Below, piece after piece: positions 27,508 through 38,684 of a stretch of 64,000 bases of DNA; within the stretch, counting starts at the first letter, position 1; every line of letters begins with the position of its first letter. The translations under genes and the position numbers were made by a program. The stretch is from Acanthopleuribacter pedis (GTDB taxonomy: Bacteria > Acidobacteriota > Holophagae > Acanthopleuribacterales > Acanthopleuribacteraceae): assembly GCF_017377855.1 (NCBI RefSeq), contig NZ_JAFREP010000011.1, forward strand, positions 1 through 64,000, written 5' to 3'. The notes under the pieces are model-generated. The model saw nothing but the letters and a program-made list of their open reading frames with translations, was not told where the DNA came from and did no database searches.

Positions 27508-30500
27508 TTAGGGCGCCGGCGTCCCTAAGGCGCCTTGCCGCCCGTGCGATTCCTTCACCACCTCTTCCTCCGTGGTTGCGTCCTCGGCGCTGGTCACGCG
27601 TTTGACATTGTCCTCGTGGTCACGGTCGATAAACCGCAGCAAGGGATCCACCCCGGCGTGGCTCGGCAGCTTGTCTACCAACACCTCGATGCTGTTGCGA
27701 CCGGTGGTGACGCCATGCCGACCCATGTACAGAATGCCGGCGTCGTCGGTCATCTGGTCGGGATCCTCGGCGAACAAGGCGATTTCCACCGTTTCGGAAA
27801 GGGGGATTTCCGTTTCGCGACCTTGCCCGTCAGCCTCGAAGCGCGCGGCGTCCACCTCGAGGCGCACCTTAAAGCGGCCGTCCGTCTGGGGGGTTACCGT
27901 CGCGGTCGCCATCTTCAGGTCGTAGAGGATGATGCGCTCGAACAGGTCCTTGATCACCACCTGTTCCGCCGCATCGGCCACCTGTTCCAGGTGTTTTTGA
28001 AGATCGACCGAAAGGGGATAAGGCGGCTCGGTGAAGCGGTTTTCTTCCAGCAATGCACGCACCGCCCCGTTGAGTCGTTCCTCGCCCAACAAACCATGGA
28101 GTGCCATCATCACCAGCGCCCCTTTGTTGTAGTGGATGTACTGTTGGTTCTCGGTGAGCACCAAGGGTTGTTCCTCAAACACTTCGCGGGTCCGACCGCG
28201 CAGGTACAGGTCCAACTCGACCTTTAATGCGCGCCGCACGCTCATCAGGCCCAGGTTGGCGTTCATCACCATCAACTCGCTGTATTGGGCCAAGGTCTCC
28301 GAAAGCACCGCGCTACCCTGCACGTCCGCGCCCACCAATTGGTGGCCCCACCATTGGTGGGCTACCTCGTGGGCGGTAATGTTGTAAACCATGTCGACCT
28401 TGAGGGGATCGCGCATGTCCCGAATAAAGCCAATCTCCGTGAAAGGTACCGTGTTCGCAAAGCTTTGCGCAAAGCCGCGGTAGCGTGGGAATTCGATAAT
28501 GCGCAATTGGCGGTGCTGGTAGGGACCGAACCAGCGGGTCATGTAGTCCAGCGAATCTTTGGTACTTTGCACCATGCGCGCCACGTTCATGAAGTGGTCC
28601 GGGTGGTGGTAAACCTCAATCGCCACCCCGTTGTGCTCGTCGCGGGTGACTTCCATGCGTCCTGAGGTGATCGAATAAAAGTTCAGCATCGGTGCGTCCA
28701 TTTTGTAGTGGAACCAACGGCGGCCTTGCTCCGTCCATTCCCGTTGCAGGTAACCCGGCGCCACCGCGACCTGATCCGGGCTGGTACCGATGGTGATCTC
28801 GAAATCGATGAAACCGACACCCGGCCCCAAAAACGATTGATGGTGGAAATGGGCGTCGTCCATTTTATGGGCCCGGTGGGTTTCGGGAAGTTCGTGGTGA
28901 CGGCGTTTGCGGGCGTCGGTTAACTGCATGGCGACCTGGTAACCAAAACTGGGAAAGAGCTCGAAGTTACTGATGAAGGTGCCGTTGCGGACCAGCGTCG
29001 TGTCGTCGCCGCCCTCGCGGAAGCCCTGCCGCGCGCGGGTCACTTCAAAGCGGCCGGCGCGTTCTTCGCCCGGCAAAAGAGGTTGGTCGAACACAAACCA
29101 GAACGTGTGACCGGGACCTCCCTCGTTCGTGAGTTTGCCGCCGGCGAGGGTCATCGAAACGCTGGGCGTGTGTTCCGGTTTCATCACCAAGAAGCGGTTG
29201 ATTGGCTGCTCCGCCTTGTTGATCACCGCGAAATCGGCGCTTGCCACCAGGCTGCGCTGCTCAGGATCGAGGTTCACCACCGCGTTGATTTTGGTGATGG
29301 TGGGGACCGGCATGGCCGCCTGGTCCGCGAAGGCCTTTTCGTAGGCGACCGCATCGGCCTCGGCCATGGCCGGGGTGACGTGCTGGTTGCGCACGCGGGT
29401 GTTGTAATAAATGAAGGCACCACTGGCGAGGAACAGGGTTACGGCTAGGACGCCGATCAACGTACCCGCCGACCCGAGCCGGGTTCCGACGCCTTGCAGG
29501 CGGGTCTTCAGTCCGGCGCGTGGGCCGCGTCGCCACAGCGCGTAACCCGCCAAGTTCATGACCAGCGAGAGGCTGCCCCAGTAGAGCATGTACCAGGCGT
29601 GGGTGGTCAGTGCCCATCCGTAACCGTTCAAATCCGAGATGGTTACTCCTGGCGATGTGCTGAAGATGAGGAGGTTGTTGCCAAAACCCGCGAGATTTAG
29701 GCCGAATCCGCAGGCCAACACCACCACGAAGGTCAGCATGCCCACGTATTTGTTGGGGCTCAACACTTGAAAGAGGAAGGCCGCTACCGTAAGCATCATC
29801 CAAGGCAAGGCCGCGAAAACAAACAGCGTGGTGAGGTATTGTTGCGGGTCCAGGTTGCCATGGCCGGCGATGATTTGGTTGAGTATGGTGACCGCCGTGC
29901 CCACCGCCAGAATGACGAACAGGACCAGCCAGGCCGCCGCGAGTTTGGCGATCCAGAACACCACGTTGGGAACCGCCGTGCTGTCGATGATGTCGCCGAT
30001 GCCCGTCTCGCGTTCGCGCCACATGATTTCCGCGCTGTAATAGGTGATCACCACCAGGGCGAAGATTTGCAGGGAATGACGCACGGTGTCGGCCATGACC
30101 ATGGTGAGCGGCCAACTGCTGATTTGGTAGACGTTGGCCGGGCTTGCAATCATCGCGACCAGCAGCGAAACGGCAAGCAGGACCAGCAACACAAACGACG
30201 GTGTTTTCACGACCTGGCCGACCTCGAAGCGAATCAGCGAAAGCAGCTTGTGCGTGTTCCCCGCGGGGCGGGGTTGGATGTTGAGGCGCGCGGTGGTGGG
30301 CGCCGTTGCTTGGGTTTCTTTTTTGGCGTTGCGGCGGCTTTTCTTGGGGGGATGCAGCACCAGCGGTTGCCACAATCGGCCGAACAGCAGGGCGGTACCC
30401 AGGCCGAAACCAACCCAAATCACGCGGTTCCACAGCATTAAGCCGCTCAACGACAGGCTTCCGTTGTTTTTGTCAAAAATGGTCCAATAACGGGTGGTTT

Positions 30501-31146
30501 CGAAAAAAGCCGTTAACCCGAAGGGATCCAACAGCGCGGCCAGCGCGCGGTGATCCGGTGTGTTGAGTAGATCGCTGCCGATTTCGTAGCCGAGTAACAG
30601 AGCCAGTGCCGCCAGGTAAACCGCCATCGCCGAGCGGAACCGGACCGCCAACACGTAGAACAGGCAGGAGAACCCGAACAGGCTGGGTGCCGACAGAATC
30701 GCGAAGGTTTTGAGGTACATCCCCATGTCGAAAGGGCCGAGCCGGTCGGGGTCGACCCAGGGCATCAAGGTGCCCGCGATCAGGCCGAGCGGCACCGCCG
30801 CAAAAAGCGCGAGTACCACGGAGAAGGCGCCGAGGAAGCGGCCGATTTGGTAGGGCGCGGCGTGGATGGGTTTGCAGTAAAGCAGCTCCGCCATTTTAGA
30901 GGTGTGGTTGCGGGTGGCGCTGTTGCTCATGAAGGTGGCGGACAGGAAGATGGCGAACACGCTAAAAACCAGCATGATCAGCGCCGTGGTGTAGGGCCCG
31001 TTTTTGAGTAGGTTGGCGCCGCCCATGCTGACCTTGTGAATCGCGGTAATCAGAAACGAAAGGAAAAACAGGACCGCGGCGGCGACGTAAAAAGAGGCTT
31101 GGCGCAACTGGTAACGCCATTCGAAGAGAACCATTTCACGAAACAT
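27508..31146 (-). CDS. ABC transporter permease fused to M1-family metallopeptidase
   Basis: The 1212-aa product joins two ABC-2-type permease halves (transmembrane clusters about residues 10-260 and 310-600) to a C-terminal gluzincin peptidase. The zinc site is HEVAHQWWGH at residues 926-935, with the third ligand Glu near 950 (LSETLAQYS). This ABC-2/M1 fusion is a known family; the peptidase should face outward. The start codon abuts the stop of the ATPase gene, giving a tight two-gene unit. A long hydrophilic region (600-900) links membrane and peptidase parts and resembles the M1 N-terminal domain. The exported or processed substrate is unknown. Confidence 0.88.
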   Translation of the reverse strand: MFREMVLFEWRYQLRQASFYVAAAVLFFLSFLITAIHKVSMGGANLLKNGPYTTALIMLVFSVFAIFLSATFMSNSATRNHTSKMAELLYCKPIHAAPYQIGRFLGAFSVVLALFAAVPLGLIAGTLMPWVDPDRLGPFDMGMYLKTFAILSAPSLFGFSCLFYVLAVRFRSAMAVYLAALALLLGYEIGSDLLNTPDHRALAALLDPFGLTAFFETTRYWTIFDKNNGSLSLSGLMLWNRVIWVGFGLGTALLFGRLWQPLVLHPPKKSRRNAKKETQATAPTTARLNIQPRPAGNTHKLLSLIRFEVGQVVKTPSFVLLVLLAVSLLVAMIASPANVYQISSWPLTMVMADTVRHSLQIFALVVITYYSAEIMWRERETGIGDIIDSTAVPNVVFWIAKLAAAWLVLFVILAVGTAVTILNQIIAGHGNLDPQQYLTTLFVFAALPWMMLTVAAFLFQVLSPNKYVGMLTFVVVLACGFGLNLAGFGNNLLIFSTSPGVTISDLNGYGWALTTHAWYMLYWGSLSLVMNLAGYALWRRGPRAGLKTRLQGVGTRLGSAGTLIGVLAVTLFLASGAFIYYNTRVRNQHVTPAMAEADAVAYEKAFADQAAMPVPTITKINAVVNLDPEQRSLVASADFAVINKAEQPINRFLVMKPEHTPSVSMTLAGGKLTNEGGPGHTFWFVFDQPLLPGEERAGRFEVTRARQGFREGGDDTTLVRNGTFISNFELFPSFGYQVAMQLTDARKRRHHELPETHRAHKMDDAHFHHQSFLGPGVGFIDFEITIGTSPDQVAVAPGYLQREWTEQGRRWFHYKMDAPMLNFYSITSGRMEVTRDEHNGVAIEVYHHPDHFMNVARMVQSTKDSLDYMTRWFGPYQHRQLRIIEFPRYRGFAQSFANTVPFTEIGFIRDMRDPLKVDMVYNITAHEVAHQWWGHQLVGADVQGSAVLSETLAQYSELMVMNANLGLMSVRRALKVELDLYLRGRTREVFEEQPLVLTENQQYIHYNKGALVMMALHGLLGEERLNGAVRALLEENRFTEPPYPLSVDLQKHLEQVADAAEQVVIKDLFERIILYDLKMATATVTPQTDGRFKVRLEVDAARFEADGQGRETEIPLSETVEIALFAEDPDQMTDDAGILYMGRHGVTTGRNSIEVLVDKLPSHAGVDPLLRFIDRDHEDNVKRVTSAEDATTEEEVVKESHGRQGALGTPAP

Positions 31147-32022
<876 letters not shown>

Positions 32023-32640
32023 AGCGTTCGCTTGGCTCCTTTCCCGCGGTGTCCGGCCGACGGTGGGGAGGCAATTGTCGGCCGTGTTACCCAATTTAGG
32101 GTCGCGACCGCGTGCGAAGATAGAACGATTGTGCACGTCGCCTTGGCTGGGTTGGTGTGCGAGCCGTGCTAACCAACCTTTTAACCTAAGAAGCGCCGCC
32201 GCGAGGGGTTTTGGCTAAAGATCTGCAGTGAAGTGGTTTGGAAAATAAGGCGGGGTTGCAAACGACCCCATCCGACGGGGCGGGGCGTCTCATGATGCGT
32301 TCATTCGAGAAGCGATACGGTTCTCCCCAGATCAGCATGCTGTTGCCGGACTCTGACGCGGAGGACGACCTTAAAACCTAAGAGGCGCGATAGAGCGAGG
32401 GTTTTTGGCTAAAAATCTGGAGCGAAATGGTTTGGGGAAAGCGGACCGGGGTCGCGCGCGATGCGCACCCGCCGGGTGCGATGCGTATGTCCACGGGCCG
32501 TTGCAGCCCAGATCTTTGGCTAAAATCACCGCGATTTATCGCGCTTCTTAGGTAAAACCAAGGTTACCGGACGCCCTTGCCCGCGGCCTTTCTTGGAAAA
32601 GGTCGCCGGGTTGGGGAATCCGGTTGCCTCAGTTCAAACT
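32023..32640. repeat. Gene-free repeat cluster with three copies of the dispersed CCTAAGAAGCGC motif
   Basis: Two direct copies of a roughly 60-bp unit start with AACCTAAGAAGCGC (32183) and AACCTAAGAGGCGC (32375), each continuing with a GGTTTTTGGCTAAA-like box and a TGGTTTGG ending. A third copy is inverted (about 32513-32553, GATCTTTGGCTAAAAT ... GCGCTTCTTAGGT). Between them lies a GC-rich hairpin near 32455-32490. No gene was found. Confidence 0.7.
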
Positions 32641-35600
32641 TTACAGGGCCTTTTTTTGAATGAGTTGGACAAGATTGGGGTGTTTGCTGCTGCCAAGCTT
32701 TTTGGTGAGTTGGACGGTCCGAATGCCGAAATCCTGTTGCAGGGTCTTGTTTCGCAAGGCTTTGGCGTGATCAAAAACGTCAATGACCACTTCAGCGCCG
32801 TCCCGAAACGTAGCCGCCTTTTTCGCAATTTCAAAATAGGTTTCGATCAGTAATTTCTTTAATGGGTCGCCCTTTTTATTTGGGTCTATGGCCACCAGTT
32901 TTTCCAAGTCACCCATCTGGTCGCGCAGGCGGGCTAATCCCTCTGCGCCGTAGGTCTTTGGTATACGTTTGCGCAGTTGCTGAATCAGGGTGGAGGTGAT
33001 GCCGAAATGGTTCTTTTTAAAGAGGCGGTCGGTACCGATTTCGCGATCACGAACCTGTTTCAAAAGCTCCGTCACCTTTTTGGTGATGCCGTCCTCGGCA
33101 CTGTCGGGTTGCGTGATGAGCTGGGTTATCAGTGCGAAGGCCGCTGCATCGTGATTGATTGCTACAGCTCGGGAAGCCATTTCGGCCAAAATGGGTGCCA
33201 TCACCTGGGCGTCTCTTCCATTGCTTGAACGGCCCATTCGGTTTTCGATAAAGGAGGAATCCATTGCCAAGTTGTCCATGGCGTAGGGCAATATAACCTT
33301 TAACACTTTGCGGTGTTGCACCAGGGGGGGCAGGTCCAGTTCGGTTCGTACCCGTTGTTCCAAGGCGTCCAAAAAGGTTTGGTAATCACTGTTTTCCAGG
33401 GCATTTTTTACCACCCCGTCCTGTATCCGTTTGATTAGTTCCGGGTGGTTCTCGAAATGATTTTTGTTTTTCGAAACCAAGGTTTTGAGGTCGGTGTTGA
33501 TGGCCGCATAATTCTGTGGACTCACCGAGTTAGCCATTGCCTTCAAGATTGGGGTGTACAAGCTGGGGGCGCTCGCGAAGTTGCCGGCAAGGTGGTGAAA
33601 GATGCGTTTGACCGTGTCGGCGTCGGTCATGGAATTGATCAGTGGGTTGGCGCTTTTGCCCAAAACGGATAACAACGGCTTCACTTCGTTCGGTTGCTGC
33701 TGCACCAAACGATCTACGAAAGCGACCATGCGTTTTCTGAATTCACCTTGGGCTGCTGGGTTTTTAAGATTCACATTTGTTACCAGATTTTTAATCGCCC
33801 CGAGCGCTACCTTGGGTTTCCCTTCATTAAGCGCGGCAACCGCAATGTTATCGACCATGGCAATGTGAAACAGGGGGTTATCGGAGGCCAATGCAGTGGG
33901 AAGGTTTTTGGTCCATTGCTGGTAATGTGTTTGGGCGGTAATCAAGTTCGGCCGGGGGTTTTGGAGTGAGAGCAGGAATTTGCGCATTAACCCCTTGACC
34001 TTCTCACTGGGGTTTTTGTTCATCGGGTCGGCAAGGTACTTCAGGACCGCGCCGCGTCCCGTCAGGTCACCTTGTTTCTCGACGAACGTCAGCGCCAACT
34101 CCATCGCCCGAATCGATGCGTCTTCGTCCTTGAGCTTGGCGTGGTTTTGGACCAGATCCTTGATTTGTGCCGACGCCCATGTGGGATCTTTGTCGATTTC
34201 ACGCTCCGCGAGTCGCACCAAATAGGGCTGGGCCGCCAAAGGCCCCTTTTTGTCTGCGCCCGCCATGTTGATCAGGGTGCTGTATGTTTTTTTCTCCGCA
34301 TTGGAAAGCGGAGCATTGTGGAAGGTCCGCTGCTTCAACACGGCCACCGCCGTTTTGGATTGGGTGGGCTTGTCCATAGGGGTATGGCTTAGCAAGCGCG
34401 TTGCTTGATCCACCATGCCTCCGGCCGCGTATTCGGTGATGACCGACAACTTCAATTGGTGAATTTGGTCGACCATCCCCAATTGATTGTTCTTATTCAA
34501 TTGTTCGAGGCGCGTCAAAAAGGCTTCTGCAGCCCAAGGTACCCCTGCCTCGTTCCATTCCCTAGCCAATGCCAGGATTTCTTTCGGCTGAGGATTGCCC
34601 TTGAACACCACCTTCAGGTTGCCCTGCGCCCGGGACCCTTGAAACTGGTAACTTTTCTTTTGGTTTTTCAGCGCGCGGTGCAGATCGAGTAACTTGGGTG
34701 AGGCTTTCTTCAAAAAATCTCGGAAGGCGACGGGATCTTTTAGCAAGCCTACCGCCAGGTCACCGACGTCGCGGAAGTCCACAAAGAGGTCACGCCAACC
34801 CTTGATTTCTTGATCGGTCACGGCTCCCAGGGTGAGCCGAAAATTTTGACCACCGATCAGGGTCGTGTTGGTATGGGCGAATCCGAAACTGGGTCGGCCC
34901 GCGAATAGTAAACCTCGGCGAGAGGCCGTTGATTCGATCAGTCGCATGGTTTGGGTTTGGGGATCCGTCGTCAAAAAGGTTTTGGTTTTTGGTTTGGGGA
35001 TTTTGTTGAGGATGGGGGAGCGGATATCGAGGAACACGGTATTTTCCAGATCCTCGTTGGGGGTGATCATCAGGCTTTCGTTGCCGGTCATTTTTTGCGT
35101 GCCACGCAAGCTTGGGGGTAAGGCCAACGAGCTATTGGGATCAAGGAGTTTGGCGTGTGCCCCCATAATCGCCTTGCGGTAGTTGTTGAGCTCTTTTTGG
35201 GCGGTGAGTTCGATATGCATCATGCCCTGTAGGTTCCCAATGGAAGGGCTGCCGATATTGGCGGAACCCTGGTTAAACCCTTTGAACTGATTACCGTTGT
35301 TGTAGGAGACCATAAACCCCGCGTTGTAATGGTCGTTGCCGCCCATGTCGAATTTTTGACCGCTGCGGAAAAAAACCACGTTGAGCTCGCCCTTGTTGAT
35401 TTTGTCGGCAAACGCTTCCAGGAAGGCTTTGATCTCGGGCCCGTCCGTTTTGGCGATGGTGGTGTCAATCGCGACCGTGAATCGGTTTGAAACAAGATTT
35501 TGTTGGTAGAGTTCCTTAACCTGGTTGATGAGGTTTTCAGCCTTGTAGCTTTTCTGAACCGAGGCTGAAATGTTGTGGTGGAACTCACCGAGAAACAGGT

Positions 35601-37983
35601 CGAGTTTTTGTCCTGTGGGCAAGCTTTTGCGGATATTTTGGATGGATCCCTTGATGTCGCCGCTATCTAATGTGGCTTTTTGGTAGTGGGCCGTCTTACC
35701 GAGGACGTAGTCTGACTCCTCGTAATAAGACCCTTTAACCGCAACAACATTGAGGTCACGCCGGCCCTTTAATTGCTCGACACCGGAAAGCACCGCGTTA
35801 AAGGCATGCATGCCGCCGTTTTTAAATTGGTGGCGCGGTTCGACGGTGACTTTTTTGGTTTTGATGCCGGCCGCCTGCTCATACAATTTCGAAAAGCTTT
35901 GTGGGTCGTAGGGTTTAACCAAGGCGATCAGCGTCGCCAGTTCTTCGTTAATTAAATGCATGTCGTTGAGGAACCGAGGCATGTCGCCCACCTGCGACAG
36001 GGCTTTTTCCATGTGACCGGCCATGCGGTTCAGGGCGAATTGGGCCAAGCCACCCAAATTTTTGTCGGACAGTACTTTTCCGATGGAAGTGCGGAGCCCG
36101 TCCATTTGACGGTGGACCAGGGGAACCAAGGTTTGGGCGTAAGTGGGCGCCTTTTGGTTAAGCGTGGCACCAAAAAATTTGGTGACATGGGGATCCTTGA
36201 AAAAGTCATCCAAGTCCTGATAGGTTTGCAGTTGGTAATTGGGGTTGGGGAATTCTGCCCAGTCGGGTAGGCGTAAGTCGTTTATTTTCTGGGAAAGTCG
36301 GTTTAACATGGACGCCATGTTGGGTGCCAGCGACGCCCAGCTTTCAAGGGTATGGGTTGGACCGAGCAGGTGTCCGCTATGGTTCATTACGTCCCCGGCT
36401 ACGACCTCCACCGAGTTCTTGTTGAATCGGTCAAAACCGCGCACGATCAAGAGGTCCTGGTCACCCACACGGATCATGCCGCCCAAGGCGGTGTGGTTCG
36501 TAATGGTGCGCATGATTTCACGAGTCTGGATGTCGATGGTGCGCACCGGGGTGTTTTTGGGGTTGTTTTGGCGCACTTGGATTTCGACCTGCAAACGAAT
36601 CTGCTTGCGTACCTGGTTAACGACCTTCTCGATTTGTTTGCCGACCGCCGCGGCTTTATCGCTGCCGAGGCCTTTGGGCACTTGGATGTTTTTTATCAGG
36701 TGAGAGATGTCGAGAAAACAGCCACCATCTTTTTTGAGGGCCGCGGCGGCAATGTTTTTGAAGACGCTTGGGTCGTTTAAATTGTTGATATCAATAGCTT
36801 TTTTGTTTATATCAGCAAATCCAAACTGACGTTTCACTTCATCGATGGCTTTGCGGTCGAATACCGGGTAGGCCGATCTTTTGGGCAGGCCAAGCCCATT
36901 CTCCAATTCTTCTTTAAAGCTGCTGAACAGTTGCGAAACCCCTTCTCGGAAATAACTGCCGGCACTGGTGCCCAACATATGGTTTTGCCAACCGAATTTG
37001 CCTGGGTTGTCGACCTCGGCGAATTTGTACAGGTACCCCAAGGCGCGGCTGGTGATGATTTTTCGTTGGTCCAGGGTTAGTTTGGGGTTGTCAAGCTGTG
37101 ATTTGAGCGCGCTGAAGTTCAGCGCCCATTCACGGGTTTGACCGGTAATATTTTTGTTTTTGTGTTTGAGGTCCACCCTATCGAAGTAGGTCGCCTTGGA
37201 TGAGGTTTTCTGAAGTTTCGAGTAGATGGAAGACAAACCGAAACCTTGTTTTTGTGTACTGAGTTTTGGAAGCCTTACCAGGTTTTTCACCCATTTAGGC
37301 GCGTTGGATTTGAAGGGTTTGGGGATGCCCAGGGTCGTTTTGGGTAGGGTTTTTAAGTGCAAGAGTTGGCTTGGACCCGGGAAGCCGCCAACCGAGTTGG
37401 GGTTTTGGTTGTTGAGCATTTTGGTGACCACCTGGCTTACCACGGTATCGAGCAAGGCGCGGGTCACCGGTGTTTTGAGGTTTTTCAGGTTTTGGGCGAC
37501 CTGTTTGGCGATGGGAGCCAGGCTTTTCGGAAGTTTTTGGGGAGGGGGCTCCTTGAAGTATTGCTTTTCTTCCCGAACCATTTTTGCGATGTGCTGTACC
37601 TGTTCTCCGAAACCGTCGCTTTTTAGGTGTTGTTGCACTTCCGTAGGGGTGAGTATTTGAAACCGTTTGCCTTGCTCGAGGATCGATGCCACGTCTTTGG
37701 TGGTCAGTGGCCGGTCGCTTTTGAGACCCATCTGCTGCAAGGCGGAAAGCACAAACAGACCGTCGAAGTTTTTGCTTAATACTTTGGCGAACTGCTGTTT
37801 CACCTGCTGGTTGTTTTCTTGCTCCGTTTTGGAAAGTTTGGGAATCAACGATCCCTTGATGGATTGGACCTGGCGGTGCCCGAATCGTCCGAGAACGGAA
37901 AGCTTTTGTTGATGACCCATTTGAAGGACCTGGTTGGATTGGTTTTGGGCAATGGAACGGAACTGTTGAAGGGTGGGACTCAT
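32641..37983 (-). CDS. Giant protein, candidate type III secretion effector
   Basis: The start is ATG 37983, with GAGGAG eight bases upstream; an in-frame extension to 38052 is unlikely. The 1780-aa protein has a Gln/Ser/Asn-rich N-terminus without a Sec signal. Its central region (about 750-1050) includes FTVAIDTTIAKTDG, VVFFRSGQKFDMGGNDHYNAG and Lys877. The C-terminal 600 residues form an alpha-helical repeat region. No known family was recognised. Two small acidic CesT-like genes lie immediately upstream on the same strand, the usual arrangement for effector and chaperones. The central motif superficially resembles the Schiff-base region of PLP-dependent gamma-family enzymes (an S-x-x-K following a D-x-T), but that is speculation. 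No secretion machinery is visible in this window. Confidence 0.55.
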   Translation of the reverse strand: MSPTLQQFRSIAQNQSNQVLQMGHQQKLSVLGRFGHRQVQSIKGSLIPKLSKTEQENNQQVKQQFAKVLSKNFDGLFVLSALQQMGLKSDRPLTTKDVASILEQGKRFQILTPTEVQQHLKSDGFGEQVQHIAKMVREEKQYFKEPPPQKLPKSLAPIAKQVAQNLKNLKTPVTRALLDTVVSQVVTKMLNNQNPNSVGGFPGPSQLLHLKTLPKTTLGIPKPFKSNAPKWVKNLVRLPKLSTQKQGFGLSSIYSKLQKTSSKATYFDRVDLKHKNKNITGQTREWALNFSALKSQLDNPKLTLDQRKIITSRALGYLYKFAEVDNPGKFGWQNHMLGTSAGSYFREGVSQLFSSFKEELENGLGLPKRSAYPVFDRKAIDEVKRQFGFADINKKAIDINNLNDPSVFKNIAAAALKKDGGCFLDISHLIKNIQVPKGLGSDKAAAVGKQIEKVVNQVRKQIRLQVEIQVRQNNPKNTPVRTIDIQTREIMRTITNHTALGGMIRVGDQDLLIVRGFDRFNKNSVEVVAGDVMNHSGHLLGPTHTLESWASLAPNMASMLNRLSQKINDLRLPDWAEFPNPNYQLQTYQDLDDFFKDPHVTKFFGATLNQKAPTYAQTLVPLVHRQMDGLRTSIGKVLSDKNLGGLAQFALNRMAGHMEKALSQVGDMPRFLNDMHLINEELATLIALVKPYDPQSFSKLYEQAAGIKTKKVTVEPRHQFKNGGMHAFNAVLSGVEQLKGRRDLNVVAVKGSYYEESDYVLGKTAHYQKATLDSGDIKGSIQNIRKSLPTGQKLDLFLGEFHHNISASVQKSYKAENLINQVKELYQQNLVSNRFTVAIDTTIAKTDGPEIKAFLEAFADKINKGELNVVFFRSGQKFDMGGNDHYNAGFMVSYNNGNQFKGFNQGSANIGSPSIGNLQGMMHIELTAQKELNNYRKAIMGAHAKLLDPNSSLALPPSLRGTQKMTGNESLMITPNEDLENTVFLDIRSPILNKIPKPKTKTFLTTDPQTQTMRLIESTASRRGLLFAGRPSFGFAHTNTTLIGGQNFRLTLGAVTDQEIKGWRDLFVDFRDVGDLAVGLLKDPVAFRDFLKKASPKLLDLHRALKNQKKSYQFQGSRAQGNLKVVFKGNPQPKEILALAREWNEAGVPWAAEAFLTRLEQLNKNNQLGMVDQIHQLKLSVITEYAAGGMVDQATRLLSHTPMDKPTQSKTAVAVLKQRTFHNAPLSNAEKKTYSTLINMAGADKKGPLAAQPYLVRLAEREIDKDPTWASAQIKDLVQNHAKLKDEDASIRAMELALTFVEKQGDLTGRGAVLKYLADPMNKNPSEKVKGLMRKFLLSLQNPRPNLITAQTHYQQWTKNLPTALASDNPLFHIAMVDNIAVAALNEGKPKVALGAIKNLVTNVNLKNPAAQGEFRKRMVAFVDRLVQQQPNEVKPLLSVLGKSANPLINSMTDADTVKRIFHHLAGNFASAPSLYTPILKAMANSVSPQNYAAINTDLKTLVSKNKNHFENHPELIKRIQDGVVKNALENSDYQTFLDALEQRVRTELDLPPLVQHRKVLKVILPYAMDNLAMDSSFIENRMGRSSNGRDAQVMAPILAEMASRAVAINHDAAAFALITQLITQPDSAEDGITKKVTELLKQVRDREIGTDRLFKKNHFGITSTLIQQLRKRIPKTYGAEGLARLRDQMGDLEKLVAIDPNKKGDPLKKLLIETYFEIAKKAATFRDGAEVVIDVFDHAKALRNKTLQQDFGIRTVQLTKKLGSSKHPNLVQLIQKKAL

Positions 37984-38136
37984 AGTAGGAACTCCTCTGT
38001 ATATCGATGGGGGGACCCTTCGCAGGAGTGGCAAGGAAGGCCGAAACGGCACTTGGCGAAAGGGGTGTTCAACCGGAAAGGCAATTGGGTTTTTTGTGGC
38101 GGCTGAATTTTTGGGTGGGTTGGCGAAGGTGGTTGG

Positions 38137-38652
38137 CTAAGCCAACAGGTAGGCGGGAACCGGGGCGACGAATTCCTCGACCGGTGCGTCGTGTTCGGAA
38201 TCGGGTTCCGGCTGAAACCCGTCGCCGGGATTGGCTTCTCGGCTAGCGGGTTTTTCCGCCCGTTCGGCTGCCGCGAGGACCGCTTCAACCGCGTTTTCCA
38301 AAAGGTCGATGGTTAAACCTTTGGCCGCGATTTCGAGGATAAGGATCGGGATCTTGCTTTGGGGTTCAAGGGCGAAACGGAGCAGGGTTGTCGGCTCGGT
38401 TGCATTGATCTGGAGCAGGCGGCACCAATCTTTACCTTGGTCGCGATCCGTGGCGCGGTCGAACGGGGTAAAAAGGGTGATGCGGTTGCGTTCAGGGTCC
38501 TCGCGCAGGTAGAGCACGGTTGATGGATTGAAAAGCAGGCCGTAACAGGCATCGTCATCGCGTTCTGGATGATCGATGCCGGTGCGTTCCGCGAAATCAG
38601 CCATAAGGGTGTCCAACAGGTCGGTGGTTGCAGGGGTCGTTTGGTTCATCAT
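38137..38652 (-). CDS. CesT-like type III secretion chaperone candidate 2
   Basis: The 171-aa product starts after GGAGG (ATG 38652, with a second Met next to it). It is acidic and has the order helix (LLDTLMADFAERTGI), strands (YGLLFNPSTVLYLRED, ITLFTPF), strands (RFALEPQSKIPILILEI) and helix (IDLLENAVEAVLAAAERAE), which fits the Tir-chaperone (CesT) or YbjN fold. The C-terminal tail is Glu/Pro-rich. It lies 32 bp after the other candidate and 153 bp before the giant protein. The family call is by size, charge and position, so it is moderate at best. Confidence 0.5.
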   Translation of the reverse strand: MMNQTTPATTDLLDTLMADFAERTGIDHPERDDDACYGLLFNPSTVLYLREDPERNRITLFTPFDRATDRDQGKDWCRLLQINATEPTTLLRFALEPQSKIPILILEIAAKGLTIDLLENAVEAVLAAAERAEKPASREANPGDGFQPEPDSEHDAPVEEFVAPVPAYLLA

Positions 38653-38684
38653 GGTGGTTCCTCCGATTCGGTCGTGTGGGTTGC

